This document shows, in pieces, positions 25,329-33,249 of a stretch of 39,029 nucleotides of DNA. The first letter of the stretch is position 1, and each line of letters starts with the position of its first letter. The position numbers were made by a program, and so were the translations under genes. Source of the DNA: Pyrinomonadaceae bacterium (GTDB taxonomy: Bacteria > Acidobacteriota > Blastocatellia > Pyrinomonadales > Pyrinomonadaceae); the NCBI GenBank assembly GCA_019694345.1, contig JAIBCA010000175.1, positions 1 through 39,029 on the forward strand, given 5' to 3'. Below the pieces are notes generated by a model. It saw only the letters and a list, made by a program, of their open reading frames with translations, ran no database searches and was not told where the DNA came from.

Positions 25329-27563
25329 ATGAAGATCAGACAACTGCTTTGCATTTCGCTTGTTGCGGCCGTGCTGGCCGTCGCTCCGCTTGGCTTTCCG
25401 GCGCAGGACCCGGCGCTTACGCTTGAGAATATCTACTCAAAACGAGCCTTTGGCCAACGCGGCTTTGGCCCGGTTCGCTGGCTAAAGGACAGCAAGGGTT
25501 ACTCGACCGTCGAGAGCGATCGCACTGCCGGTGGGCGTGAGATCATCAGGTACGATGCCGCGACGGGCGACCGGACGGTCCTCGTATCGGCAAAACAGTT
25601 GATCCCGGCGGGCGGTACAACGCCGCTCGAGATCGCCGATTACATCTGGTCCGACGACAATTCTCAGTTGCTCGTTTTCACGAATACAAAGAAGGTCTGG
25701 CGTTACAACACGCGCGGTGATTATTGGGTGCTTAACCTGCGTTCGGGCAAACTGCAGCAGCTGGGCAAGGGCCTCGAAGCGAGCACGCTGATGTTTGCCA
25801 AATTTTCGCCCGACGGCACCCGCGTCGGCTATGTCAGCAAGCAGAATATCTATGTCGAAGATCTAGCTTCGTCATGGATCACTAGGCTTACGACCGACGG
25901 CGGCGGCAATATCATCAACGGCACGTTCGATTGGGTGTACGAGGAAGAACTCGACTGCCGCGACGGTTTTCGCTGGAGCCCGGACGGCAAGTCGATCGCC
26001 TATTGGCAGACCGACTCAAAGAATATCGGCACGTTTTACCTGATCGACAACGTTTCGGACATTTACTCGAAGCCGATCCCGCTGCCGTATCCGAAGGTCG
26101 GGACCAAGCTCTCGGCGGTCAAGGCAGGTGTCATTCCGGCCGGCGGCGGCAAGACGAAATGGTTCGACATACCAGGCGACCCGACCAACAACTACCTTGC
26201 CCGAATGGAGTTTATCCCAAATTCCAACGAGGTGATGATCCAGCAATTGAACCGAAAGCAGAATGCCAACAAGGTCTGGATCGGCGATGCCCGCACGATG
26301 CGGCTCAACAACATCATGACCGAGACGGTCGAGGGCTTTCTGGACGTTCACGACAACATTCGCTGGCTCGACGGTGAGCGGTACTTTACGTGGACGAGCG
26401 AGCGTGACGGCTGGATGCACCTTTACCGCGTTTCGCGTGACGGCAAGGAGATCAAGCCGATCACGAACGGTGATTTTGACGTGGTAAACATCAACTGCAT
26501 CGATCCTGACGGCGGTTATGTTTACTACATCGCCTCGCCCGACAAACCAACCGAGCGATACCTGTATCGCAGCCGCCTGGACGGCACGGGCAAGGCCGAG
26601 CGGGTCACGCCGGCCGGTTCGCCCGGGCATCATTCGTACCAGATGTCGGCCGACGCGAAGTGGGCGATCCATACTTACAATAACGCCACGACACCGAACC
26701 GCATTTCGCTCGTTTACCTTCCCGACAACAAGGAGACCAAGCTGCTCGAGGACAACCGCGAGCTGAAAGCCAAGTACGAAAAACTCGGGCTCAAGCCAAA
26801 GGAGTTCTTTCGTGTCGATATCGGCGACGAGCAACTCGACGCCTTTATGATCAAACCGGCGAATTTTGACCCGGCGAAAAAGTATCCTTTATTGTTTTAC
26901 GTTTACGGCGAGCCGGCCGGGACGACGGTGCAAAACAGCTGGGACGGCGGCGAAGGGCTCTGGCACCAGTACATGGCGCAGAAGGGCTATGTCGTAGTCA
27001 GCGTCGATAACCGCGGCACTCGTACGCCGCGTGGCCGCAAATGGAGGCAGTCGATCTATGGCCAGATCGGCATCCTCGCGTCCGAGGACCAGAGCAAGGC
27101 CGCGAAGAAGATCTTGAGTATGTTCGATTTCCTTGACGCAAAACGCGTCGGCATCTGGGGCTGGAGCGGCGGCGGACAGATGACGCTCAACTGTATGTTC
27201 CGTTACCCGGAAATTTATAAAACGGGCATCGCGGTAGCCTTTGTTGCCGATCAGAAACTCTACGATGCGACGTATCAGGAACGCTACATGGGACTGCTCG
27301 AAGAAAACGCCAAGGGCTATCGCGACGGCTCGCCGATAACCTATGCTAACAATCTACAGGGCAACCTGATGATCATTCACGGCACCGGCGACGACAACGT
27401 CCATTATCAGAGCTTTGAGATGCTGACCAACGAACTGATCCGCAATAACAAGCTATTTACGATGATGTCTTACCCGATGCGGGCACACGGCATCAACGAG
27501 GGCGAAAACACGTCGCTTCACCTTCGCCGGACGATGGAGAAATATTGGCTGAGCAATTTATGA
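25329..27563 (+). CDS. Secreted S9B dipeptidyl-peptidase IV-like peptidase
   Basis: A 744-residue exported prolyl-type peptidase predicted to remove X-Pro dipeptides. The signal peptide is MKIRQLLCISLVAAVLAVAPLGFPAQ. Residues 40-490 form the beta-propeller, with the substrate-gripping EE motif in FDWVYEEELDCRDGFRWSPDG. The alpha/beta hydrolase domain follows, with Ser613 (GIWGWSGGGQM), Asp688 (IIHGTGDDNVHYQS) and His720 (YPMRAHGINEG). The nucleophile elbow reads GWSGGG where DPP-IV usually has GWSYGG. The gene follows GH95 closely and is 18 bases ahead of the serine dehydratase gene on the same strand, so the three may form one transcript. Confidence 0.9.
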   Translation: MKIRQLLCISLVAAVLAVAPLGFPAQDPALTLENIYSKRAFGQRGFGPVRWLKDSKGYSTVESDRTAGGREIIRYDAATGDRTVLVSAKQLIPAGGTTPLEIADYIWSDDNSQLLVFTNTKKVWRYNTRGDYWVLNLRSGKLQQLGKGLEASTLMFAKFSPDGTRVGYVSKQNIYVEDLASSWITRLTTDGGGNIINGTFDWVYEEELDCRDGFRWSPDGKSIAYWQTDSKNIGTFYLIDNVSDIYSKPIPLPYPKVGTKLSAVKAGVIPAGGGKTKWFDIPGDPTNNYLARMEFIPNSNEVMIQQLNRKQNANKVWIGDARTMRLNNIMTETVEGFLDVHDNIRWLDGERYFTWTSERDGWMHLYRVSRDGKEIKPITNGDFDVVNINCIDPDGGYVYYIASPDKPTERYLYRSRLDGTGKAERVTPAGSPGHHSYQMSADAKWAIHTYNNATTPNRISLVYLPDNKETKLLEDNRELKAKYEKLGLKPKEFFRVDIGDEQLDAFMIKPANFDPAKKYPLLFYVYGEPAGTTVQNSWDGGEGLWHQYMAQKGYVVVSVDNRGTRTPRGRKWRQSIYGQIGILASEDQSKAAKKILSMFDFLDAKRVGIWGWSGGGQMTLNCMFRYPEIYKTGIAVAFVADQKLYDATYQERYMGLLEENAKGYRDGSPITYANNLQGNLMIIHGTGDDNVHYQSFEMLTNELIRNNKLFTMMSYPMRAHGINEGENTSLHLRRTMEKYWLSNL

Positions 27564-27581
27564 TCTGAGTCTGCCTGATCA

Positions 27582-29159
27582 ATGAGCAATTATCCGAGCA
27601 TTTTCAATGACGTAATCGGGCCGGTGATGCGCGGGCCTTCGAGTTCGCATTGCGCGGCGTCGCTCAGGATAGGGCGCCTGTGCCGAGACCTGATGGGCGG
27701 CGATATCACCAAGATCCTGATCGAATTCGATCCCAATGGATCGCTTGCCACGACGCACACCGATCAGGGATCGGATATGGGGCTTTTCGGCGGTTTTCTC
27801 GGTTGGGAAGCTGACGACGAGCGGCTACCCGCGGCCGCAGAACATCTCAGTGCGGCGAATATCGACGTCGAATTCATCATCACGGATATCGGTGCCTTGC
27901 ATCCCAACACCTACAAACTGACGCTGTCGAACGACCGCGAAAGTCATCGGCTGACCGCCATTTCGACCGGCGGCGGAATGATCGAGGTCATCGAGATCGA
28001 CGGTGCGGCGGTCTCGCTCGCCGGCGGCCAGTTCGTGACGCTCATCTATTGCACGTCCGCAGCGGAAGCGGCTGCAAAGATCGAGGCCGGCTTCGAGTTC
28101 GACGAGATGGCTGTACGTAACGGTGATGCCACGTTTATCGAGGTCAGGTCGCAGGCATTTCTGCCGGATAACTTACTGGCGGAGCTTGGTGAGCTCGACT
28201 CCGTTTCGTCTATTCGGAAACTCGCACCGGTGCTGCCGGTTCTGACCCGGCGGGAGGTCAGTGTTCCGTTCATCACGTGCGGAGAGATGCTCGAGTATAA
28301 CGCCGGCAAGGGCCTTGAGTTGTGGGAGTTGGCCGTTCATTACGAGGCCGAACGTGGCGGCATCTCGGACGGCGAGGTCTTCGAGCAAATGCGCGGCATC
28401 GTGCGGATCATGGACAATGCCGTACTGTCAGGGCAACGCGGCACCGAGTATGCAGACCGCATTCTTGGCAGCCAGTCGGTCAAATTCAAGCAGCAACTGG
28501 ATGGCGATCGCCTGATCGCGGGCAATGTCAACAACACCGTCATTATGTACGTCTCGGCCATAATGGAGGTCAAAAGCTCGATGGGAGTGATCGTCGCCGC
28601 CCCGACGGCGGGTTCGTGCGGGGCACTGCCCGGTGCCGTTCTCGGCGCGGCGCAGACGCTCGGCCTCACGGAGGACGATACGGTCAAGGCAATGCTCGCC
28701 GCGGGAATTATCGGGGTGTTCATTGCCGCACACGCCACTTTTGCTGCCGAGGTCGGCGGCTGTATGGCCGAGACCGGTGCCGGTGCGGGAATGGCCGCGG
28801 CGGCTCTCGTCGGCCTCGCCGGCGGCCCGCTCGACCGCTCGATCTGCGCCGCGTCGCTGGCCCTGCAAAATTCGCTCGGCCTAATATGCGACCCGATCGG
28901 CAACCGCGTCGAGGCTCCTTGCCTCGGCCGAAATGTGATGGCCGCGACCAACGCCATCTCTTGCGCGAATATGGCACTCGCGGGTTACGACCATCTCATC
29001 CCGCTCGACGAGGTCATCGGAGCGATGAAGGAGGTCGGCGACCGCATCCACCACACGCTCAGATGCACAAACCTCGGCGGCCTCTCGACCACCCGCACCG
29101 CAAAAAAGATCGAAGCCGATCTGAACGGTTCTTCAATGTCATTTTTTAAGATCTGTTAA
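27582..29159 (+). CDS. Iron-sulfur L-serine dehydratase (beta and alpha domains fused)
   Basis: A 525-residue cytoplasmic enzyme that deaminates L-serine to pyruvate. The beta domain comes first (FNDVIGPVMRGPSSSHCAASLRIG, DQGSDMGLFGGFLGW, THPNTYKL-like LHPNTYKLTL). The alpha domain from about residue 230 holds the cluster and active-site blocks: AAPTAGSCGALPGA, GGCMAETGAGAGMAAAA and CDPIGNRVEAPCLGRN. The three likely 4Fe-4S ligands are Cys394, Cys436 and Cys447, spaced 42 and 11, the same spacing as I recall for the Legionella enzyme. The protein ends in a cysteine (SFFKIC, Cys525), matching the 'tail-in-mouth' C-terminal Cys of that enzyme, which occupies the cluster's open iron. It lies 18 bases after the peptidase gene. 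No symbol is given because sdaA/sdaB usage varies for the fused form. Confidence 0.9.
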   Translation: MSNYPSIFNDVIGPVMRGPSSSHCAASLRIGRLCRDLMGGDITKILIEFDPNGSLATTHTDQGSDMGLFGGFLGWEADDERLPAAAEHLSAANIDVEFIITDIGALHPNTYKLTLSNDRESHRLTAISTGGGMIEVIEIDGAAVSLAGGQFVTLIYCTSAAEAAAKIEAGFEFDEMAVRNGDATFIEVRSQAFLPDNLLAELGELDSVSSIRKLAPVLPVLTRREVSVPFITCGEMLEYNAGKGLELWELAVHYEAERGGISDGEVFEQMRGIVRIMDNAVLSGQRGTEYADRILGSQSVKFKQQLDGDRLIAGNVNNTVIMYVSAIMEVKSSMGVIVAAPTAGSCGALPGAVLGAAQTLGLTEDDTVKAMLAAGIIGVFIAAHATFAAEVGGCMAETGAGAGMAAAALVGLAGGPLDRSICAASLALQNSLGLICDPIGNRVEAPCLGRNVMAATNAISCANMALAGYDHLIPLDEVIGAMKEVGDRIHHTLRCTNLGGLSTTRTAKKIEADLNGSSMSFFKIC

Positions 29160-29192
29160 CGGCGCCGACCGACCACCAACCCCGTCCAAGCT

Positions 29193-29223
29193 CAAACAAG
29201 AAAAGGGCATCGCAATGATGCCC
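29193..29223 (-). terminator. Terminator of the tRNA-Asn gene (possibly bidirectional)
   Basis: GGGCATC and GATGCCC (29205-29211, 29217-29223) form a perfect 7-base-pair stem with a 5-base loop. On the minus strand it is followed by TTTTCTTGTTT, just downstream of the tRNA. On the plus strand the flank GTTCTTATCT is weaker but could also end the serine dehydratase transcript. Confidence 0.75.
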
Positions 29224-29240
29224 GTTCTTATCTCGAGAAT

Positions 29241-29315
<75 letters not shown>

Positions 29316-29353
29316 ATATGGCACGCCTCAAACAGTGTTTGGGGCGAACATAA

Positions 29354-29382
29354 AGATTAGGAATTCTGCTGCCTTTTGTCAA
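29354..29382 (-). promoter_or_regulatory. Promoter of tRNA-Asn
   Basis: On the minus strand a perfect TTGACA (29377-29382), a 17-base spacer and TAATCT (29354-29359). Transcription would start near 29347, about 30 bases before the tRNA, inside which lies a small hairpin (CCTCAAAC/GTTTGGGG at 29326-29344). Confidence 0.65.
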
Positions 29383-29436
29383 GAGCCATCGGCCGGGCTT
29401 GTCATCTTCGCAAAGATACAATTAGAATACGGGCAA

Positions 29437-29871
29437 ATGGCGAAGAAAGAACTGCAGACCAAGGCGAATGACGGCAGCGTGGAGGATTTCATCAATTCGG
29501 TCGAGAACGATGTCCGCCGCGAGGATGGTTTCAAGGTTTTGGAGATGTTCGAGCGGCTGACCGGCGAAAAGGGCCGGATGTGGGGTCCGGCGATCATTGG
29601 TTTTGGCGATAGTATCTACAAATATCCTGACGGCCGCGAAATGGACTGGATGGTCACAGGATTTTCACCCCGCAAGCAGAACCTGACACTTTACGTCATC
29701 TGCTCGTCACCAAAACAGCCCGCTCTGCTGGCAAAGCTGGGCAAGCACAAGACCAGCGTCGCGTGCCTCTACATCAACAAGCTCGCGGACGTCGATCTCA
29801 AGATCCTCGAAGAGATCATCGCCGACGCCCACGAACATACCAAAAAGGCGTCTCCCGGCGAAGGCTGCTGA
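29437..29871 (+). CDS. DUF1801 (YdhG-like) protein
   Basis: A 144-residue soluble protein. The frame extends back to 29335 through the tRNA promoter region, so I use the ATG at 29437 (MAKKELQTKANDG). The DUF1801 pattern is clear: SVEDFINSVENDVRREDGFKVLEMFERLTGEKGRMWGPAIIGFGDSIYKYPDGREMDWMVTGFSPRKQNLTLYV, then LAKLGKHKTSVACLYINKLADVDLKILEEII. The fold is related to small barrel proteins of the YjbR/YdhG type; function is not known to me. It converges with the S41 peptidase gene, leaving 6 bases between the two stops. Confidence 0.85.
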   Translation: MAKKELQTKANDGSVEDFINSVENDVRREDGFKVLEMFERLTGEKGRMWGPAIIGFGDSIYKYPDGREMDWMVTGFSPRKQNLTLYVICSSPKQPALLAKLGKHKTSVACLYINKLADVDLKILEEIIADAHEHTKKASPGEGC

Positions 29872-29877
29872 CCGCGT

Positions 29878-31818
29878 TTATCGTTCACTGATCAACCGTT
29901 TCACCTCGGCCATTTCCCGGTCGATCCCGTTTCCGATGTCGTCGGGCCGCCGCTTTACCGGAACATCAGGGATCACGCTCTGGTCGGGTTGCGTTGTCAG
30001 CGGCGCCTGAAAATACATCGGGATATCGACCTCGATCGCCGAATTCGGCAACGACAAAAACAAGTAGTTGCCGCCGTTTATCCCCTGTCGGTTTCCGCCG
30101 GTCGGCTGCCCCACGATCGTCGCAAGACGATTCGTTTTTACATAATCGAGAAATTGAAATGTCGCCGATGCGTTGGCGGCGTCAGCGATCATGAAAGTCT
30201 TTCCGGCAAAGCGATCGGCGTACGGCACGACCGCCGGATAGCTTTCACGCCCGACGATCTCAAAAAAGTCAGTGTCAAACGCCTTGTACATTGATTGAGG
30301 AACTCCGTTTTTAACTGCGGCCATGATGCCGTCGTCATAAGTGCTGATGTATCGTGCCAGATCCGGCTGTGCCGCGATATTTCGGACCAGACGACGGCTT
30401 TCAGCGTACGGCGGCAGCTTTTGCTCGGCCAGATAGCGCGAGATCTCGAAGCCGGGATCCATATCGCCACCGCCATTGCCGCGAACGTCGATGATGAGAT
30501 TCGTGATCTTTTTTGCCCGCAGTTCAGCGAACGCATTGGCCAGAGACTCTTTGAATTTAACTGACTTGAGCCGCCAGGTAATGAAATTTTCGATCTTTAG
30601 ATAGCCGGTCGAGCCGTCTTGTATCTCAAACTTCCAGCCGTCGTCATAACTCGGCGTGGGCCCGTACCTCTTAGCCATCTCCTCGGTACGCTCGGTTTTA
30701 GTCATGGCAAGTACAGAGAACGTTGTCGCTTTTTTGGTTGCGTGATCGACCGCTTCGATCTCAAATACGCCGTCCTTGAAAGAAAACATCAGCGGAAAGT
30801 ACATATCAAACAGGGCGTATTTCTCGGCTTCGCCGCGGGCGAGCCCGACCGAATCGATCCGGTGCTCGAGCGTACTCGTGCCGTCACCACGGGTCACCGT
30901 CAAGAGCCTCGCAATTATCTCGCCGGCGGCCACGCCATTGATACGCGTTATCTCGCTGCCCGCGGCGATCTTCTTTGACGACGCATTAGCGGTAATGACG
31001 ATCCGGCCATCCACTATTTGAAAATAGAACGGCAGATACGTTCGACCCTCGAAGATCCGCGACCTCAGCTTTGGGTTCTGATTATAAGGATTGGCAAATG
31101 TGTGGCCGCAGCGCAGCTTGTTGAGCAGCTGCGAAACGAGTACAAGATAGTCTCCTTCGCTCGCGGGTGCCGTCAGTTTTGCGTTGAGCATTGCAAACTC
31201 CCGATCGAGATCCGAGGGCGTGATGTATCTGTAAACGCCGGGATGAAGCGTCGTCAAGGCCCTACGAAGAACGTCGTTATCCGCTTTCATCTGCTCGGGT
31301 GACAATACGACCGGCGGCATGTTGGCCTCGGCCGCGCGCTTTAGGGTGTAGACATTGCGGAACGTCCACGGCGATCGCGTCTCCTTTAATATCGTCAGAG
31401 TATCCTTCGTGAAGGTAATCGTTTTGCGGGTTGGTTCCACAGTGTTGCCGTCCTGAGTCGAGCCGAGCAGCACGATCCGTCCGTCAGCGTTGGAGGCGAT
31501 GGAAAATACCGTACCGTCGTCGGTAAATTTCGAGGCGGCGGTGTCGATCGCCTCGGTGCTCTTCGAACGGTAGATCTTGCCAAAATCATCGTAAGTGGTC
31601 GACACAGTTGCCGATCGGCCATCTGCGGCCGGTTCGATCGTTATGATCGTCTTCATCGTGACTCGTTTGTTCGATGTATAGTCCTGATACTCGAGCGTAC
31701 CTTGCCAGCGGCCCGCGACCGTTTGAAAGTATGATTCGGTCTGTGCCGCGACGCAAAATGTGAAAATGGCGATCGTGAAAGTCGCCGCCGTTATGTTCCC
31801 CGTTATGATCCTGAGCAT
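29878..31818 (-). CDS. Secreted S41-family peptidase (tail-specific-protease-like)
   Basis: A 646-residue exported protein. The ATG at 31818 is used because GAGGG lies a few bases upstream and a signal peptide follows (MLRIITGNITAATFTIAIFTFCVAAQ). Residues of about 25-170 are a beta-rich N-domain (VAGRWQGTLEYQDY, AVSTTYDDFGK), not typical of C-terminal processing proteases. The S41 part starts with the helical cap (DNDVLRRALTTLHPGVYRYITP). It continues with a PDZ-like segment (EITRINGVAAGEIIARL) and the core NLIIDVRGNGGGDM, TFMIADAANASATFQFLDYV with a likely catalytic Ser in NASATF, and IVGQPTGGNRQGINGG. It is transcribed after the 7TM-AraC regulator on the same strand, 127 bases away. Substrate unknown. 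Confidence 0.85.
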   Translation of the reverse strand: MLRIITGNITAATFTIAIFTFCVAAQTESYFQTVAGRWQGTLEYQDYTSNKRVTMKTIITIEPAADGRSATVSTTYDDFGKIYRSKSTEAIDTAASKFTDDGTVFSIASNADGRIVLLGSTQDGNTVEPTRKTITFTKDTLTILKETRSPWTFRNVYTLKRAAEANMPPVVLSPEQMKADNDVLRRALTTLHPGVYRYITPSDLDREFAMLNAKLTAPASEGDYLVLVSQLLNKLRCGHTFANPYNQNPKLRSRIFEGRTYLPFYFQIVDGRIVITANASSKKIAAGSEITRINGVAAGEIIARLLTVTRGDGTSTLEHRIDSVGLARGEAEKYALFDMYFPLMFSFKDGVFEIEAVDHATKKATTFSVLAMTKTERTEEMAKRYGPTPSYDDGWKFEIQDGSTGYLKIENFITWRLKSVKFKESLANAFAELRAKKITNLIIDVRGNGGGDMDPGFEISRYLAEQKLPPYAESRRLVRNIAAQPDLARYISTYDDGIMAAVKNGVPQSMYKAFDTDFFEIVGRESYPAVVPYADRFAGKTFMIADAANASATFQFLDYVKTNRLATIVGQPTGGNRQGINGGNYLFLSLPNSAIEVDIPMYFQAPLTTQPDQSVIPDVPVKRRPDDIGNGIDREMAEVKRLISER

Positions 31819-31881
31819 TTGTTCCCTCTCATTAATTGTCGTTTTCAAGCTGTCCCGAGATTACGTTTCCGCAAGCCGATA

Positions 31882-31909
31882 ATCGCCTCAAATTGCGATC
31901 TGAGGCGAT
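31882..31909. other. Perfect 9-base inverted repeat between regulator and S41 gene
   Basis: ATCGCCTCA and TGAGGCGAT separated by 10 bases, 64-91 bases upstream of the S41 start and 37 bases after the regulator stop. No T-run follows on the minus strand, so an operator or mRNA hairpin is as likely as a terminator. Confidence 0.45.
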
Positions 31910-31945
31910 ATTGTTGTGATTTGAGCCAACAAATATGATCTGAAA

Positions 31946-33079
31946 CTATGACGAGGTGAGTTTTTCCTGATATTCACGGGGCGTCATTCCGGTGAACTTC
32001 TTGAACGCGCGATTAAATGTCGCTTTTGAGTTAAAGCCGCAGTCGAACGCAATGGCGAGAACGGTTTCGTCATCGGCCACGCGTAGTTTGGACTTGACCG
32101 CGTGGATCCGATGTTCGTTGATAAAGTCGTTAAAGTTCTTATTGAAACCTTTGTTTATCAGGTGCGAGAGCACTGTCGTATTTACGCCCACCGACCGCGT
32201 CAGATCGGTAAGCGTGAGCGAGGGGTCGAGGTATGGGCGTTCTTCGCTCATAACCGTCAGCAATCTCGTCTTAAGACGATCCATTTCACCATCAGAGAGC
32301 AGTGATCGCCGCGGTTCGTCGGCGGGCTCGGCTCGGTCGTCGAATGTCAGTTCGATAGTTCTGGACCTCAAGTATCCCGCGACGGCGAGGTAATACGTGG
32401 CAAGCGCCAGCACGATCTCAAAGTAAAAATACTGGATGTACGAGAGCTTGACGACAAAGCTGTTGGCAAAATCGAACAGTGCGCCGAGTACCACCACCGC
32501 CGTGAAAAGATACAGGAAATTGCGCAGCCAATCGAATTTGATCTTTTCGGTATCTGAAAAATTCTCATCCAGCCAAACGCGGTATTTGCGGTAATGCCGG
32601 ATCGAAAACACCAGTAAGACGAGATTCCACATCGCCTCGGTGACAAATATGGCCGCGCCGAACACGTCGCCGTAATTGCCGTCGAACCATGATTTCCATT
32701 CAACGGTGTGGCTGAACAGAAACAGCCGGTACATCAAATAGACCATCGTCGGCACGAATAGTAATAGGTCACGGCCTTTGAGGCGGTGCCGCGAATCGGT
32801 CAAATTTACCGTGTAGAACCAAACGCAAACCCCATAGCTGTAAGCGATCGAGAACGGAAAATATGTAAGCCACTGGTTGTTGTCGTAAACATTGGCAAAG
32901 CCAATAAAGGGCGTGATCAGGCTCGAACACAGCAGGCCGATCAGCAAAGCAAGCCAGAGGTCCGCTTTCGACCGCTGCCGCACGCCGCGTGCTATAAGCA
33001 GCCCGGCAAAGACCAATCCCTGCAAGATGCAGATAAATACCAGAATGCTCCGAAAATTTAAGAAATCAATTTGCACCAT
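31946..33079 (-). CDS. Membrane-bound AraC-family regulator (7TM N-domain, AraC HTH C-domain)
   Basis: A 377-residue protein. About 235 N-terminal residues form seven hydrophobic helices (for example ILVFICILQGLVFAGLLIA, LALLIGLLCSSLITPFIGF, FAVV-like FLYLFTAVVVLGALFDFA, YFEIVLALATYYLAVAGYL). The last 100 residues are a double AraC helix-turn-helix: LTLTDLTRSVGVNTTVLSHLINKGFNKNFNDFINEHRI and VLAIAFDCGFNSKATFNRAFKKFTGMTPREYQEKL. This layout places DNA binding at the membrane and suggests sensing of an envelope or extracellular signal. A GTG at 33106 would add nine residues; the ATG at 33079 is preferred because it leads straight into the first helix. It is divergent from guaA and followed by the S41 peptidase gene, its most obvious target. 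Confidence 0.85.
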   Translation of the reverse strand: MVQIDFLNFRSILVFICILQGLVFAGLLIARGVRQRSKADLWLALLIGLLCSSLITPFIGFANVYDNNQWLTYFPFSIAYSYGVCVWFYTVNLTDSRHRLKGRDLLLFVPTMVYLMYRLFLFSHTVEWKSWFDGNYGDVFGAAIFVTEAMWNLVLLVFSIRHYRKYRVWLDENFSDTEKIKFDWLRNFLYLFTAVVVLGALFDFANSFVVKLSYIQYFYFEIVLALATYYLAVAGYLRSRTIELTFDDRAEPADEPRRSLLSDGEMDRLKTRLLTVMSEERPYLDPSLTLTDLTRSVGVNTTVLSHLINKGFNKNFNDFINEHRIHAVKSKLRVADDETVLAIAFDCGFNSKATFNRAFKKFTGMTPREYQEKLTSS

Positions 33080-33189
33080 TGGTACCGACCGTCCCAACGA
33101 GATCACTTCGTAAAAATTCTAAACGAGGTTTCATGCGATGGCGAAAGGGAGGACTGAGTGCCCATCAAGCCGGCCACGGGAACGGCTTC

Positions 33190-33218
33190 CTGACAATCGC
33201 CGGGAACAGAAGTATAAT
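33190..33218 (+). promoter_or_regulatory. Strong sigma-70-type promoter of guaA
   Basis: CTGACA (33190-33195), a 17-base spacer and a perfect TATAAT (33213-33218). Transcription should start near 33225. The TATAAT contains the first bases of an in-frame ATG at 33217, so that ATG would not be in the mRNA. The next start is the TTG at 33250, with GGAG (33238-33241) 8 bases upstream. Confidence 0.75.
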
Positions 33219-33249
33219 GGCTTTTTATCACTTGCACGGAGTAAGCCGC

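Noticed and set aside
29335..29436. N-terminal extension of the DUF1801 protein
   Set aside because: It runs through the tRNA-Asn leader and promoter and has no similarity to the domain. The ATG at 29437 fits the family start.
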